Assembly: GCF_023156535.1 (NCBI RefSeq)
Contig: NZ_JALNMH010000007.1
Span: 186,001 to 250,000 of the forward strand
Length of the DNA stretch: 64,000 nucleotides
From: Pseudomarimonas salicorniae
Lineage (GTDB): Bacteria; Pseudomonadota; Gammaproteobacteria; Xanthomonadales; Xanthomonadaceae
Reading direction: 5' to 3'
In this document: positions 9,844-19,085 of the stretch, one piece after another
Position numbering within the stretch: the stretch's first letter is position 1
Layout of the letters: every line of letters starts with the position of its first letter
Notes under the pieces: model-generated
Seen by the model: the letters and a program-made list of their open reading frames with translations, nothing else
What the model was told of the DNA's origin: nothing
Databases searched by the model: none
Program-made: the position numbers and the translations under genes

Positions 9844-11247
9844 CTACTGGACCTGGATCTGGATCCGGGCCCAGGCCGACCACGCGCCCTGATCGTCCGC
9901 CACCCGCCAGCGGATCCGGTCCGATCCGCGGTATCCATTGCTGTAGTCGAGGTCGACGGTGAACGGATCGCGGTCGTTCTGCACCGCCGAGACGCCGTCG
10001 AAGGTCGACAGGTCCAACTGCAGGGTGGCCCAGTCGACGCTGCCCTCCAGGTCGCGGGCGTTGGCCGAGAGATTGGCCTGGGTGAACGGCGAGTTGCGCG
10101 GCACCGACTGCGGCTTGTCGCTGACCTCGGGGGGCGTGTTGCCCGCACCCAGTGCGCGATAGCGGCGCTCCAACGCGGACATGGCACCGCCCGAGCCCTG
10201 CACCTCGGCGCGCATCGAGCGAAAGCCCACCGCCGGGCTGAAGCTGAAACTCGCCCCGCTGTGCCGCAGAAGACCCGCATCGTCGAACCAGTGGATGTCG
10301 GCGCTGATGTCGCCCAGCGCATCATCGATCGCGGCGGCGCTGAAGCGCAGCGGCTGGCCGGCCGGCACCGCCGCGTCCTCTGCCGGCTCGCTGATCGTCA
10401 GCTGCACGCTGCTCGCGCCGGTCGGACGGTAGAAGCGATTCACGGAAAGATCGACCGCCTGCTTGAGCTGCGTGCGCTCGGCGCTGCTCAGCCGCGCCGC
10501 CGCCTGGGGCGAAATGCTGGCGACGTTGGCGACGCTCTGCCCGGTGAAGAAGCGTGTATAGACCAGGGCATTGAGGTACTCGCCGACCGCGCTCTGATGG
10601 GTGTTGTCCGAGCGCAGCTTGGCATGCAAGCTGGACGAGCCGAGCCGCACCTGTTCCCAGGCCCGACCGACCTGGACAGCGAAGGCATTGGGCTTGGCGT
10701 CGGCGGCGCCCTCAACGGCCAGCGCCGCGGTCGGATGCTGGGGCGAACCGGGATCGGTGAGGTAGGGCCACATGCCCTCATAGAGCACCACCGATCCGGC
10801 CGCGGTGGCCGCATCGTGCAGCGGCTTGACCGCGCTGGCATAGGCCGCCGCGCTGTCGAACCCGACGTAATAGCCCTGCAGGTTGACGAAATCGTAGGCG
10901 GGGTCGGACAGCGCTGCCATGGTCGATGGCGTCTGCGCATGGTTGGAGAACTCCGCGCCGCCCGGAGTGATGGCGTCGAAGCTGAGGGTGATGCCGAACT
11001 CGGCCAGCATCGGTGCGAGCCGCGCAGGCAACGCACCCTGCGAGTAGTCGTTGAAGTCGGGCGGCGTGTTGGTCAGCGAGTTGCCGAGCCAGAGCGTATG
11101 GATCCGGCTGCCGGGCGGCACCCCCTCGCCGGCCTGGCTCTCGAAGCCGTCGCCGAAGAAACCCTGGGCACTGCCCACGCACAGCAAGGCCATCACGCAC
11201 AGCAGTCGCCGCGCGAGAGGCGAACCGCGTTTACCATCGCCACACAT
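9844..11247 (-). CDS. Secreted SGNH-hydrolase-like protein with Ig-like C-terminal region and GFE motif
   Basis: The protein has about 467 residues from the ATG at 11247; an upstream ATG at 11286 would overlap the divergent PPTase gene. A signal peptide (1-29) is followed at once by FFGDGFE (30-36). The domain from about 50 to 265 looks like an SGNH hydrolase of the DUF4886 kind: LWLGNSLTN, where the usual GDS is GNS (Ser57), and a late DNTHQSAVGEYL block providing the Asp/His pair. SGNH enzymes are mainly esterases or deacetylases. The remaining 200 residues are two beta-sandwich-like repeats (ADIHWFDDAG..., TPPEVSDKPQSV...). It is probably extracellular. The substrate cannot be read, but a polysaccharide O-acyl esterase would fit the surroundings. 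Confidence 0.65.
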   Translation of the reverse strand: MCGDGKRGSPLARRLLCVMALLCVGSAQGFFGDGFESQAGEGVPPGSRIHTLWLGNSLTNTPPDFNDYSQGALPARLAPMLAEFGITLSFDAITPGGAEFSNHAQTPSTMAALSDPAYDFVNLQGYYVGFDSAAAYASAVKPLHDAATAAGSVVLYEGMWPYLTDPGSPQHPTAALAVEGAADAKPNAFAVQVGRAWEQVRLGSSSLHAKLRSDNTHQSAVGEYLNALVYTRFFTGQSVANVASISPQAAARLSSAERTQLKQAVDLSVNRFYRPTGASSVQLTISEPAEDAAVPAGQPLRFSAAAIDDALGDISADIHWFDDAGLLRHSGASFSFSPAVGFRSMRAEVQGSGGAMSALERRYRALGAGNTPPEVSDKPQSVPRNSPFTQANLSANARDLEGSVDWATLQLDLSTFDGVSAVQNDRDPFTVDLDYSNGYRGSDRIRWRVADDQGAWSAWARIQIQVQ

Positions 11248-11267
11248 CGCCCTGCGTCGCCCTCGGA

Positions 11268-11939
11268 ATGTCCCTGAGCCTTTCACTCTACCGCCTCGAT
11301 GAGGTCGATTCCGAGCTGCGCCGCGAGGCGCTCGGATGGCTGGAGCCGGACCAGCGCCAGCGTGCCGGGCGCTTTGCCACCGAGCTGCTGCGGCAGCGCT
11401 TCGTCGCCGCCCAGGCGCGGCTTCGCCAGCATCTGGCCGAGCGCCTCGGTCGCGAACCGGGCAGCATCGTCCTGCGCCGCGATGAGCACGGCAAGCCGCG
11501 GCTGGCCAGCGCGGAGGCGCTGCATTTCAGCCTCAGCCACAGCGGCGGCTGGGCAATGGTCGCCGCCGCGGAGATGGAGGTCGGCGTCGATCTCGAGGCG
11601 ATGATCGACCCCGCCCGCGCGGCGCTGGCTGGGCAGTTCCTGGACGCCGAGGCGCTGTCCGCGTGGCAGGCGGCGCCCGCCGACCGACAGGCTGCGCTGC
11701 TGACCCTCGCCTGGTGCGCCCGTGAGGCGGTGCTCAAGCTCGACGGCCGGGGACTGACCCTCGATGCGCGCACTATATCCCTGCCGCTGGGCTTGCCGGC
11801 CCGGGCGCACTGGGAGGCGGATCGCCGAAGTGCCGAGGTCATTGCCCTCCCGGCGCCGGCCGGCTACCGGGCATGCCTGGCCAGCCCGGGGCCGCTGGCC
11901 CTGCCCGATTCGATTCCCGGTCTGGATGCAGGGGCCTGA
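11268..11939 (+). CDS. 4'-phosphopantetheinyl transferase, Sfp type
   Basis: This enzyme transfers phosphopantetheine from CoA to the conserved Ser of acyl- and peptidyl-carrier domains. The 223-residue product has the paired Sfp motifs HFSLSHSGG (86-94), GVDLE (106-110; Asp108 and Glu110 bind Mg) and WCAREAVLK (149-157). Length and layout match Sfp/EntD enzymes that serve PKS/NRPS systems, rather than the short AcpS. The hybrid megasynthase at 35487-45362 has four carrier domains and is the only obvious client in the window, although 24 kb away. The ATG is at 11268. It is flanked by two minus-strand genes for GFE-motif secreted proteins and is probably transcribed alone. Only 20 bp separate its start from the neighbour's start. 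Confidence 0.9.
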   Translation: MSLSLSLYRLDEVDSELRREALGWLEPDQRQRAGRFATELLRQRFVAAQARLRQHLAERLGREPGSIVLRRDEHGKPRLASAEALHFSLSHSGGWAMVAAAEMEVGVDLEAMIDPARAALAGQFLDAEALSAWQAAPADRQAALLTLAWCAREAVLKLDGRGLTLDARTISLPLGLPARAHWEADRRSAEVIALPAPAGYRACLASPGPLALPDSIPGLDAGA

Positions 11940-11953
11940 CATGCGCCGCCGGC

Positions 11954-13285
11954 TCAGGGCAGGAAGTCCGCGGGCAGGACGACCATGTAGGCGTCGATGT
12001 TGTCACAGGGCGAACCGCCCCAGTTCGAGCTGAACAGGATGCGGCGGAAGTCGCGACTCACCGTGGCGTGCGGCTCGGTGAAATAGGGTGTGTCGCCGGA
12101 ACCGCAGTATTCGCTGTGGTGATGGGCGATGTTGAGGATCCGCGGCGAGGCCGCCAGCTCCACGGCGAAGATGCGCCGGTGCAGCCACTTCTCCGAGGGG
12201 CCGTAGTTGTTGTAGGTGGAAATCAGCACCCAGCCCGGCGCGGCGAAGTTCTTGCCGGAGACATGGTAGGCGGTCGCCGTGCCCTGCAGATAGGTCGGGA
12301 ACAGCGTGGTGCGGGCGCCCGTGTCCAGATTCACGCTGACCATGTCGCCTTCGTTGCTCTGGTAGTCGACGAAGACGAAGGCGTCCTGGCCATTGGCGTC
12401 CAGGGCGAGGTCGGAGTGCTCGGAGTTGCCGTGGAGCAGCCGCGACTGGCTGAAGTCGCGACTCCAGGCCACCACGTTGAAGTTGGAGTTCGGGGTGTTC
12501 GGGTACTCCTCGCCCGAGATCACGCACCAGCGGCCCGAAGCCGACATGCTGACGTGGTCGGGCCGCTCGCTGAGCGGGTGGGTGCCCAGCACGGTGCCAG
12601 TCTGCAGGTCATAGGTGAACACGCCGCGGATGCGGAAGTCGCTGGTCTCGGCATGGAAGCACCAGTAGCGGCCATCGGCCGAGGGGCTGCCCTCGGACTT
12701 GGTCCAGACCCGGGCGACGTTGCCCCAGGGCAGCTTGCCGGCGAAGCTGGTCGCCACGCTGCTCTGGTTGGTCTCGACGTCGATCTGCAGCAGCTCCATG
12801 CCGCCATTGGTCTCGACGTAGTACAGCCGTCGCGGATCGGTCGGATGCCACTGCGGCTCGGCGTCGCCGCCCAGGCCGTCGAGGATGCGCAGGTGGGCCA
12901 GGCTCTGGGCGTCATAGAGGTGCCATGCGCCATCGCGGGCGTAGGCGAGGAACCGCGTGCCGTCGGCATTGAAGGCCTGCCGCCGCGAGTAGTCGTTGCG
13001 GGCGAAACCCACCGGCGGCTCGCTGGCGTGGCTGGTCGCCCGCACCACGCAGGTGCCGAAGGCCGGGTCGCTGAAGCTGGCCCCCTTGGCCGGTCGCGGC
13101 GAGCTCGGCGACAGGGCGATCGCCTGGCCGGTCACCGGGGTGAAGCCGGCGGCATAGGCGTTGCTGCAGACGCCCCCCTCGTCGCGCTCGAAGCCCGAGG
13201 CGAACATGCTCTGGCCGGCCGCGGCGCCACTGAGCAGGGCCAGTGCAAGCCAGCGGACTGCGGTACCCAGCGAGTGGCTGCGCAT
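11954..13285 (-). CDS. Secreted beta-propeller protein (WD40/TolB-like) with N-terminal GFE motif
   Basis: This 443-residue secreted protein has a signal peptide of about residues 1-24, then SMFASGFERDEGG, placing an F-x-x-GFE motif (28-33) at the mature N-terminus. The rest is a run of blade-like units, such as GTRFLAYARDGAWHLYD, RRLYYVETNGGMELLQID, GRYWCFHAETSDFRIRGVFTYD and RRILFSSNWGG. They are typical of TolB/WD40-like six- or seven-blade propellers related to oligogalacturonate-lyase-like proteins. Several isolated Cys residues suggest disulfides. There are no clear catalytic residues, so a binding or polysaccharide-related role is a guess. It shares the GFE motif with the neighbour at 9844-11247 but has no other similarity to it. 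Confidence 0.65.
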   Translation of the reverse strand: MRSHSLGTAVRWLALALLSGAAAGQSMFASGFERDEGGVCSNAYAAGFTPVTGQAIALSPSSPRPAKGASFSDPAFGTCVVRATSHASEPPVGFARNDYSRRQAFNADGTRFLAYARDGAWHLYDAQSLAHLRILDGLGGDAEPQWHPTDPRRLYYVETNGGMELLQIDVETNQSSVATSFAGKLPWGNVARVWTKSEGSPSADGRYWCFHAETSDFRIRGVFTYDLQTGTVLGTHPLSERPDHVSMSASGRWCVISGEEYPNTPNSNFNVVAWSRDFSQSRLLHGNSEHSDLALDANGQDAFVFVDYQSNEGDMVSVNLDTGARTTLFPTYLQGTATAYHVSGKNFAAPGWVLISTYNNYGPSEKWLHRRIFAVELAASPRILNIAHHHSEYCGSGDTPYFTEPHATVSRDFRRILFSSNWGGSPCDNIDAYMVVLPADFLP

Positions 13286-13415
13286 AAAACTCCTCGGGTC
13301 AGGCGGCCGCGGACACGGCCTGAACGCGGGAATTATAGGTTGAGTAGCATGGGAGGATGTGCGGCCGGGCCGCGGTTCGCGAACGCGGCCATGGGAGATT
13401 CAGCTTCGCGGCCGC

Positions 13416-14372
13416 TCAGGCGAGCAGCAGGCTCGTCACCATGTCGACCGGGCGCCCGGCGGCGGCGACCCGGGGGATGGCATGGACGTCGTCCGAGCTG
13501 CGGTGGATGCCCTGCGAGGTCGTGCAGGACAGCCGATAGCAGCGGGATACGGCGCGGCGGACGCGCAGGTCATGGTCGCCATTGGGAAAGCAGAAGGTGT
13601 CGATGGAAGCCCCGGTTTCGGCCGCCAGTCGTTCACGCGAGCCCTCGATCTCATCGGCCAGCTCCGCATCATCTAGGCCCGAAGTGAGTACCGGATGGCA
13701 GCGGGTGTGGGAGCCGTACTCCACGCAGTCGGGACGGGCGCGCACCTGGTCAGCGCCGGCGAGGCGGTACTCGCGGTCGAACCAGTCCGCGAACTCGACA
13801 CCGGCCGCCTCGCTGCGCGCATCGACCTCACGACACAGCGCGATGCGCTCGGCATGCGGCAAGGTCTTGACCCGCGCGACCTCGCGCCGGGCGGCCTGCC
13901 AGCGCTCACCAAGGAGTCCAAGGCCCGGCGGATCCGCGGGAAGCAGCGGGCAAGCCGCCGGCAGCTGCGCATCGGGCAGGGCGTAGAGCTGGTAGCACAG
14001 CCGATGGTTCCACAGATAGCGCAGGCCGTCGAAAACCCCGGAGACGATGAAGAAGGTCGCCTTGAGCCCGTGCTTGCGCAGCAGGGGCACGGCCAGCTCG
14101 AAGTTGCTGCGCATGCCGTCGTCGAAGGTCAGCACCAGCGGCGGCGCGCGGCCCTTGCCAGCCGAATCGAGATCGGAGAAGAACCGCGTCTCGAAGTGCC
14201 GGGCGTAGAAGGCAAAGTGTGCATCAAGCTGCTCGGCGCTCACCGTCAGCGGCGAGATGCCGTGGTACATCACCACCGGCACGTCACCGCGCCGGCCTCG
14301 CCGCTCGAGCAAGGCACCCGCCAGGCCGCTGGCGAACGCGGCCTGTTTCGCGGCCCGCCTGATCATCCCCAT
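13416..14372 (-). CDS. Polysaccharide deacetylase (NodB/CE4 family), last gene of the EPS operon
   Basis: This is a probable deacetylase of N- or O-acetylated sugar polymers, 318 residues long. CE4 motifs visible are VLTFDDGMRSN (catalytic and metal Asp pair), YGSHTRCHPVL (metal-binding His pair) and CFPNGDHD (variant of the third motif). The region between motifs 1 and 2 is unusually long, with an insert of about 80 residues. No signal peptide is clear, so it may be cytoplasmic or membrane-associated. It lies 100 bp downstream of the flippase gene on the same strand and probably belongs to the exopolysaccharide operon. A second, shorter CE4 gene lies at 25560-26339. Confidence 0.82.
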   Translation of the reverse strand: MGMIRRAAKQAAFASGLAGALLERRGRRGDVPVVMYHGISPLTVSAEQLDAHFAFYARHFETRFFSDLDSAGKGRAPPLVLTFDDGMRSNFELAVPLLRKHGLKATFFIVSGVFDGLRYLWNHRLCYQLYALPDAQLPAACPLLPADPPGLGLLGERWQAARREVARVKTLPHAERIALCREVDARSEAAGVEFADWFDREYRLAGADQVRARPDCVEYGSHTRCHPVLTSGLDDAELADEIEGSRERLAAETGASIDTFCFPNGDHDLRVRRAVSRCYRLSCTTSQGIHRSSDDVHAIPRVAAAGRPVDMVTSLLLA

Positions 14373-14472
14373 CGCTAACCTGCCCTTTCCCCGGTGGGCC
14401 GAATCGCGTCTTCCTGCCGCTCCGGGCGGCGAACCCGCACTTTAGACCAAGATCGCCCTGCGGCCAAACTGC

Positions 14473-15948
14473 TCACCTCCGCCACCGCGCCGCAAGTCTG
14501 GGGACCAGCAACCGCACGCTGCCGCGTACCGAGGCGTCGAACAGGCCGACGATCAGGCTGAAAAGACCGAGTGCCACGAAGCTGTGCAGGACCAGATCCC
14601 ACCAGGGCGAGCCGCTGCGCAGGGCCATCGTGACGGTGTCGCTGACCACGAACGCGACGGCACTGACCACGAAGGTCCACCAGGGAAAGCCCACGCGCAG
14701 CTCGTTCCGGCCCATCCACAGCGCGAGGGCCAGCAGCAAGGCAAACGACGCGGTGGTGGCGAACGCCGCACCGACCAGGCCGAAGCGCGGGATCAGCAGG
14801 ACGTTGAGCAGCAGGTTGAACAGCGCTGCCGCGGCCGCCAGCCCGAACATCGCCTGTGAGCGCTTGCGCAGGAACAGCCCGGCAGCGGCGACGCCGACGT
14901 AGCTCTCGAGGGCGAGGCCGAACATCACCCAGGGCACGATCTCGGTGCCGGCGACGAACTTTTCCGAGGCGAGAATCGTGATCAGCGGCTCGGCGTTGAC
15001 CGAGACCAGCGTCGCCACGAGCATCGAGAAGGCAAGGAAGCCCCGGGAGTAGGTGGCGAGGAAGGCCTCGGTTGCCTCCCTGCCCTGCTCTTCCCAGATC
15101 CGCATGTACATCGGACCGACCGCGGTGGCCACCGCCGCCATGGTCGCCAGCTTGGCGTATTCGCAGAGGTTGTAGGACGCCGAATAGATGCCCACCTGGG
15201 CGGCACCGAGCAGGATCTGGATCACGTAGCGGTCGCCGACGGCAAGCAGCGACCAGGCCATCTCCATGCCGACCATGGGCAGGCCGAAAGCCAGCATCGC
15301 CCGCAGCAGGGGCGACGAGAAGCGCGAGGGCCGCAGCGGCGCGGCGCGCAGCACCACCCAGAGCAGTCCGCCGATGGCCAGGGCTTCAGCGAGGATGGTG
15401 GCGAGGAACAGGTGCCGCGCATCGGCGCTGATGAACCATAGCGCGGCCACGACCAGGATCAGGCTGAGATAGCGCCGGATGATGCTGTACAGGGAGATCG
15501 TGCCGCTGCGCTCCTGGGCATAGAGCAGGTTGTGCAGGGCGCTTTCGGTGACCCGCAGCCAGACCAGCACCACGGTGAGCAGGAGCAGGGCCTTGAGCTG
15601 GTCCGAGTTCAGCCATTCGGCGGGCAGCACCGCCAGCAGGCCCGCCCAGAGCAGGGTGGCGATGGCACCCATGGCGGTCATGCCCAACAGCTGGGTCGCG
15701 GCGAGCGTGTCGGCGCCGTGCTCGGGGTCCAGCCTGCGCTGCTCGTGGTAGAAGCGCACCGTCGCCTTCTGCATCCCCAGCTTGCCGATCGCCACCACGA
15801 GGCCGATCGTCGCGGTGACCGTACTCATCAGGCCGTAGTCCGCGGTGCTGAGCAGGCGGGTCAGGATGGGAAAGGACACCAGGCTGGCCAGGGTGACCAG
15901 CGCACTGCTTATCGCATAGCGCGAGGCGTGGCGCAGGAGGCCGGCCAT
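14473..15948 (-). CDS. Polysaccharide flippase (Wzx/MATE-like, polysaccharide biosynthesis family)
   Basis: This is a probable translocase that moves undecaprenyl-linked repeat units across the inner membrane. It has 491 residues from the ATG at 15948, which overlaps the stop of the upstream O-antigen-ligase-type gene as ATGA; the frame upstream of it is not convincing coding sequence. It shows 12-14 hydrophobic segments, beginning with HASRYAISSALVTLASLVSF and ILTRLLSTADYG, the classical Wzx/oligosaccharide-flippase N-terminus. The C-terminal half matches the polysaccharide-synthesis C-terminal domain. It is translationally coupled within the operon. Confidence 0.87.
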   Translation of the reverse strand: MAGLLRHASRYAISSALVTLASLVSFPILTRLLSTADYGLMSTVTATIGLVVAIGKLGMQKATVRFYHEQRRLDPEHGADTLAATQLLGMTAMGAIATLLWAGLLAVLPAEWLNSDQLKALLLLTVVLVWLRVTESALHNLLYAQERSGTISLYSIIRRYLSLILVVAALWFISADARHLFLATILAEALAIGGLLWVVLRAAPLRPSRFSSPLLRAMLAFGLPMVGMEMAWSLLAVGDRYVIQILLGAAQVGIYSASYNLCEYAKLATMAAVATAVGPMYMRIWEEQGREATEAFLATYSRGFLAFSMLVATLVSVNAEPLITILASEKFVAGTEIVPWVMFGLALESYVGVAAAGLFLRKRSQAMFGLAAAAALFNLLLNVLLIPRFGLVGAAFATTASFALLLALALWMGRNELRVGFPWWTFVVSAVAFVVSDTVTMALRSGSPWWDLVLHSFVALGLFSLIVGLFDASVRGSVRLLVPRLAARWRR

Positions 15949-17222
15949 CAGCCGGCCCGCCGTGCGGGATCGAAGTGGGGGGGCGCCTCCTGCAGGGCCT
16001 GCCGGGCGTGCCAGGCCTGCTGCATGCGCAGCTGTGTGTAGCGTTCGATGATCGCGCACAGCGCCCAGATCGCGCACATCACCGAGCCCTCCGAGAACGG
16101 GCTGCCGTAGACGTTGCCCAGGGCCATGCCGACGAGGGCGACGCTGAATCCGTAGGTCAGCGCCCGGGACTCGGCATCATCGGCATGGCGCGCCGCCCAG
16201 CGCGCCAGTCGCCACATCGAAAAGACCAGCCAGAGCAGGGCGATCACGCCCTGCGGGCCCGCTTCAGCCAGGGTCAGCACGTAGAAGTTGTGCGCGTCCT
16301 TGCCGGAGTAGCCCGAGTAGTTGCCGATCTCCTGCTTGAAGCGGTTGAGGCCGACCCCGGCGGGGTTCTCCCCCCACATCGCGAAGGCGCCCTGCCAGAG
16401 TTCCCAGCGGCTCTCGGTGCTCTCGTCGTAGCGCTCCTCGCCGGTGGCGGTCTCCTGCTGGGTCTCCTCGACGCGCTCGAAGGCGCCCTGCGGGAGGAAG
16501 GGTAGCGCGATCGCGAAGACCAGGCCGGCCAGCAGCGTGGTTCCGATGCCGCGGCGCCAGACAAGCAGAAGGATGGCCAGCAGGCCGATGAAATAGGACT
16601 GCCGCGAGTAGGTGACCAGGATGCCGCCAACCAGGACTAGGGCGCCGACCGCGCCGAGCATGCGCCAGGACAGCTTGTGGCGGGCAAAGAGGAAGAAGGC
16701 GACGAACATGGGCAGGAGCATGGCGTAGAACACGCCTGCGCGGTTCGCGGTGCGGTAATCGGGACCGAACGGACCGGAGGCGCGGTGGGTCTCCGAGTAA
16801 CCGCCGAGCCCGTACGCGCGGGCCTCGGACCAGGCCTCGAGGCCGGCCACCACGGCCACGGCGAGGATCGCCAAGACCAGCCGCCGCGCGCTGCGCAGGT
16901 CGTCGACGGCGTAGTAGAAGAGGAAGTAGTACAGCGGGTAGAAGATGATCGTCTTGAGGTAGGTCAGGTCCGACATCAGGTCGGTCGGCCGGGTGGCGAT
17001 GCCGATCAGGGCGCCGAGCGCCATCAACAGGAAGTAGGCCCGCAGCGGCCCGCCGAGGCGGCTGGGCGGACGCGGCGCGGCATCTCCACGCAGCAGGACC
17101 AGGGCCAGGACGCCGGCGAACAGCAGGTTGGCGACGTTGACCCCTGGAATGCCGAGGTCGGCCGGCAGATGGATCTGGTTGATCGTGTACAGCACCAGCA
17201 GCGCCAGCAGGGCGTTCAGCAT
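15948..17222 (-). CDS. O-antigen ligase/polymerase family membrane protein (WaaL/Wzy-like)
   Basis: This 424-residue multi-pass inner-membrane protein is predicted to polymerise repeat units or ligate the polymer. The start is the ATG at 17222 (MLNALLALLVLY), which overlaps the stop of the asparagine-synthase gene as ATGA. About ten transmembrane segments surround a large periplasmic loop (around residues 270-340) with GVGLNRFKQE and KDAHNFYVLTLAEAG. The conserved H-N-x-Y-L/V-like block of O-antigen ligases is therefore present. In XrtA-type loci the same position is held by an O-antigen-ligase-like protein. The donor and acceptor cannot be read from sequence. Confidence 0.85.
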   Translation of the reverse strand: MLNALLALLVLYTINQIHLPADLGIPGVNVANLLFAGVLALVLLRGDAAPRPPSRLGGPLRAYFLLMALGALIGIATRPTDLMSDLTYLKTIIFYPLYYFLFYYAVDDLRSARRLVLAILAVAVVAGLEAWSEARAYGLGGYSETHRASGPFGPDYRTANRAGVFYAMLLPMFVAFFLFARHKLSWRMLGAVGALVLVGGILVTYSRQSYFIGLLAILLLVWRRGIGTTLLAGLVFAIALPFLPQGAFERVEETQQETATGEERYDESTESRWELWQGAFAMWGENPAGVGLNRFKQEIGNYSGYSGKDAHNFYVLTLAEAGPQGVIALLWLVFSMWRLARWAARHADDAESRALTYGFSVALVGMALGNVYGSPFSEGSVMCAIWALCAIIERYTQLRMQQAWHARQALQEAPPHFDPARRAG

Positions 17223-19084
17223 CAACCGCCCCCTGCCCCGTCGATGAAGCGCCGGGCCCAGAGCTCGAGGCAAAGCAGCTGCCAGAGGCTTTCGGCATGG
17301 TTCTCGCCGCCGCCGCGGTGGCGGGCCAGCAGGTCCTCCGCGGCCGCCGGATGCACCCAGCCACGTTCGCGGAAGGCGCGCGAGGCGAACAGGTCGGCTG
17401 CCATCCCGCCGAGCGGGCCGCGGAACCACTCGTCGAGGGGAATACCGAAGCCCTGCTTGGGCTTGTCGAGCACCTCGGCGGGCAGCCAGCGGCGCGCGAC
17501 CTGGCGCAGCAGGTGCTTGCCGCGGCCGTCGCGAACGCGCAGTCCCACCGGCAGGCGCAGGGCGAACTCGACCACACGGTGGTCGAGCAGGGGCGCCCGG
17601 CCCTCAAGCGAGGCCGCCATGCTCATCCGGTCCAGCTTGACCAGGATGTCGTCTGGCAGATAGCTGTGCAGGTCGACCTCGACAATGCGGTCGAGCAGCG
17701 GGCGAACATCACCCCGGTGGAACAGCGGGTGAAGGCTGGCGTAACCCTCGCGACCCGCCTCGCCGATCAGGGCGATGGTCTGCTCAGGACGCGACAGGGC
17801 CACGCCGCTCAGGTAGCGGTCGGCGAGCCCGAGGCCCAGGCGCTCGCCGATCCGGCGCAGGCGGAAGCCGTGGCGGCCGGGCAGCAGGCGGCCGCCGATG
17901 CGCAGGGCCAGCGCAGCCGGCCCGCGCAGCGCGCCCAGGCGCTCCAGAGCGAGCAGACGTAGATAGCGGTCGTAGCCGGCAAAGGCCTCGTCGCCGCCGT
18001 CGCCCGAGAGCACCATCTTGACCTCGCGGGCGGCCAGCTCGGAGACGAGGTAGGTGGGCAGGGCCGAGGCATCGGCGAAAGGCTCGTCGAGGTGCCAGAC
18101 CAGACGCTCGACCATGGCCGTCGCGTCGGGCTCGACGACCAGTTCGTGGTGTTCGGTGGCGAGGTGCGTGGCGACGCGCCGGGCGTCGGACAGTTCGCTG
18201 TAGCGCGCCTCGCGGAAGCCGATAGAGAAGGTCTTGACCGGGCGGCTCATCTGCCGCGCCATCAGCGCCACCACGACGCTGGAATCAAGGCCGCCGCTGA
18301 GGAAGGCGCCGAACGGCACGTCGGCGACCAGACGGTCGGCCACCGCCTCGTGCAGCAGGCCGGCGAGGCGCTCCTCGGCCTCGGCCTCGCTGCCGGTGAA
18401 CACCGGCGTCGAGGTCGGTCGCCAGTAGCGATGCTGCCGGTAGCCGCCTGCGTCGAACTCGGCGTAGTGGCCCGGCGGCAGCTTGTGCACGCCCTGGAAC
18501 ACGCTGCGCGGCGTCGGCACGTAGCCGAAGGCGAAATAGGCCGGCAGCACGCCGAGGTCGACCTCGCGGCGAAAGCCCGGCAGGGCGAGCAGCGACTTCA
18601 GCTCGCTGGCAAAGGCGAGTTGCCCGTCGTGCTCGCGGACGAACAGCGGCTTCTTCCCGAGCCGGTCGCGGGCCAGCAGCAGGCGCCGCTCGCGGCCGTC
18701 CCAGATGGCGAAGGCGAACATGCCCTCGAGTCGCTGCACCGCGTCCCGGCCCCAGGCGAGGTAGGCGGCAAGGATGACCTCGCTGTCCGAGTCGGTGCGG
18801 AAGCGCTGGCCCAGCGCCTCCAGCTCCCGGCGCAGGCGCCGGAAGTTGTAGATCTCGCCGTTGAAGACCAGCACCACGCGGCCGTCGTCGGAGAGCATCG
18901 GCTGGTGGCCGCCGGCGAGATCGATGATGGCGAGGCGACGCATGCCGAGCAGGGCGTCGCGCTCGCGGTGCAGGCCGCCGTCATCGGGGCCGCGGTGGAT
19001 GATCGCCGCGTTCATCGCCTCGCCGACCTCGGCCGAGGGCACCTCGCGGCGGCCGTCGCCGACCACGCCGATGATTCCGCACAT
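17222..19084 (-). CDS. asnB: Asparagine synthase-like glutamine amidotransferase (XrtA locus amidotransferase 1 type)
   Basis: AsnB-type proteins use glutamine-derived ammonia and ATP to amidate a carboxylate; in capsule loci the target is probably a uronic acid rather than aspartate. The start is the ATG at 19084, which puts Cys2 at the mature N-terminus (MCGIIGVVG), as the Ntn glutaminase requires. The N-terminal domain covers about 1-200 (NGEIYNFRRLR, IHRGPDDGG, DSDSEVILAAY). The synthetase domain has the pyrophosphate loop FLSGGLDSSVV, SGDGGDEAFAGYDRY and KLDRMSMAASLEGR. All catalytic elements appear intact. Length and gene context match the amidotransferase found in exosortase-A polysaccharide loci. 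Confidence 0.88.
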   Translation of the reverse strand: MCGIIGVVGDGRREVPSAEVGEAMNAAIIHRGPDDGGLHRERDALLGMRRLAIIDLAGGHQPMLSDDGRVVLVFNGEIYNFRRLRRELEALGQRFRTDSDSEVILAAYLAWGRDAVQRLEGMFAFAIWDGRERRLLLARDRLGKKPLFVREHDGQLAFASELKSLLALPGFRREVDLGVLPAYFAFGYVPTPRSVFQGVHKLPPGHYAEFDAGGYRQHRYWRPTSTPVFTGSEAEAEERLAGLLHEAVADRLVADVPFGAFLSGGLDSSVVVALMARQMSRPVKTFSIGFREARYSELSDARRVATHLATEHHELVVEPDATAMVERLVWHLDEPFADASALPTYLVSELAAREVKMVLSGDGGDEAFAGYDRYLRLLALERLGALRGPAALALRIGGRLLPGRHGFRLRRIGERLGLGLADRYLSGVALSRPEQTIALIGEAGREGYASLHPLFHRGDVRPLLDRIVEVDLHSYLPDDILVKLDRMSMAASLEGRAPLLDHRVVEFALRLPVGLRVRDGRGKHLLRQVARRWLPAEVLDKPKQGFGIPLDEWFRGPLGGMAADLFASRAFRERGWVHPAAAEDLLARHRGGGENHAESLWQLLCLELWARRFIDGAGGG

Positions 19085-19085
19085 C

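Noticed and set aside
8653-11277. An 874-codon plus-strand frame over the acyltransferase and SGNH-like genes
   Set aside because: It overlaps one gene in another frame and a second in antisense, and is Pro/Arg-rich without domains.
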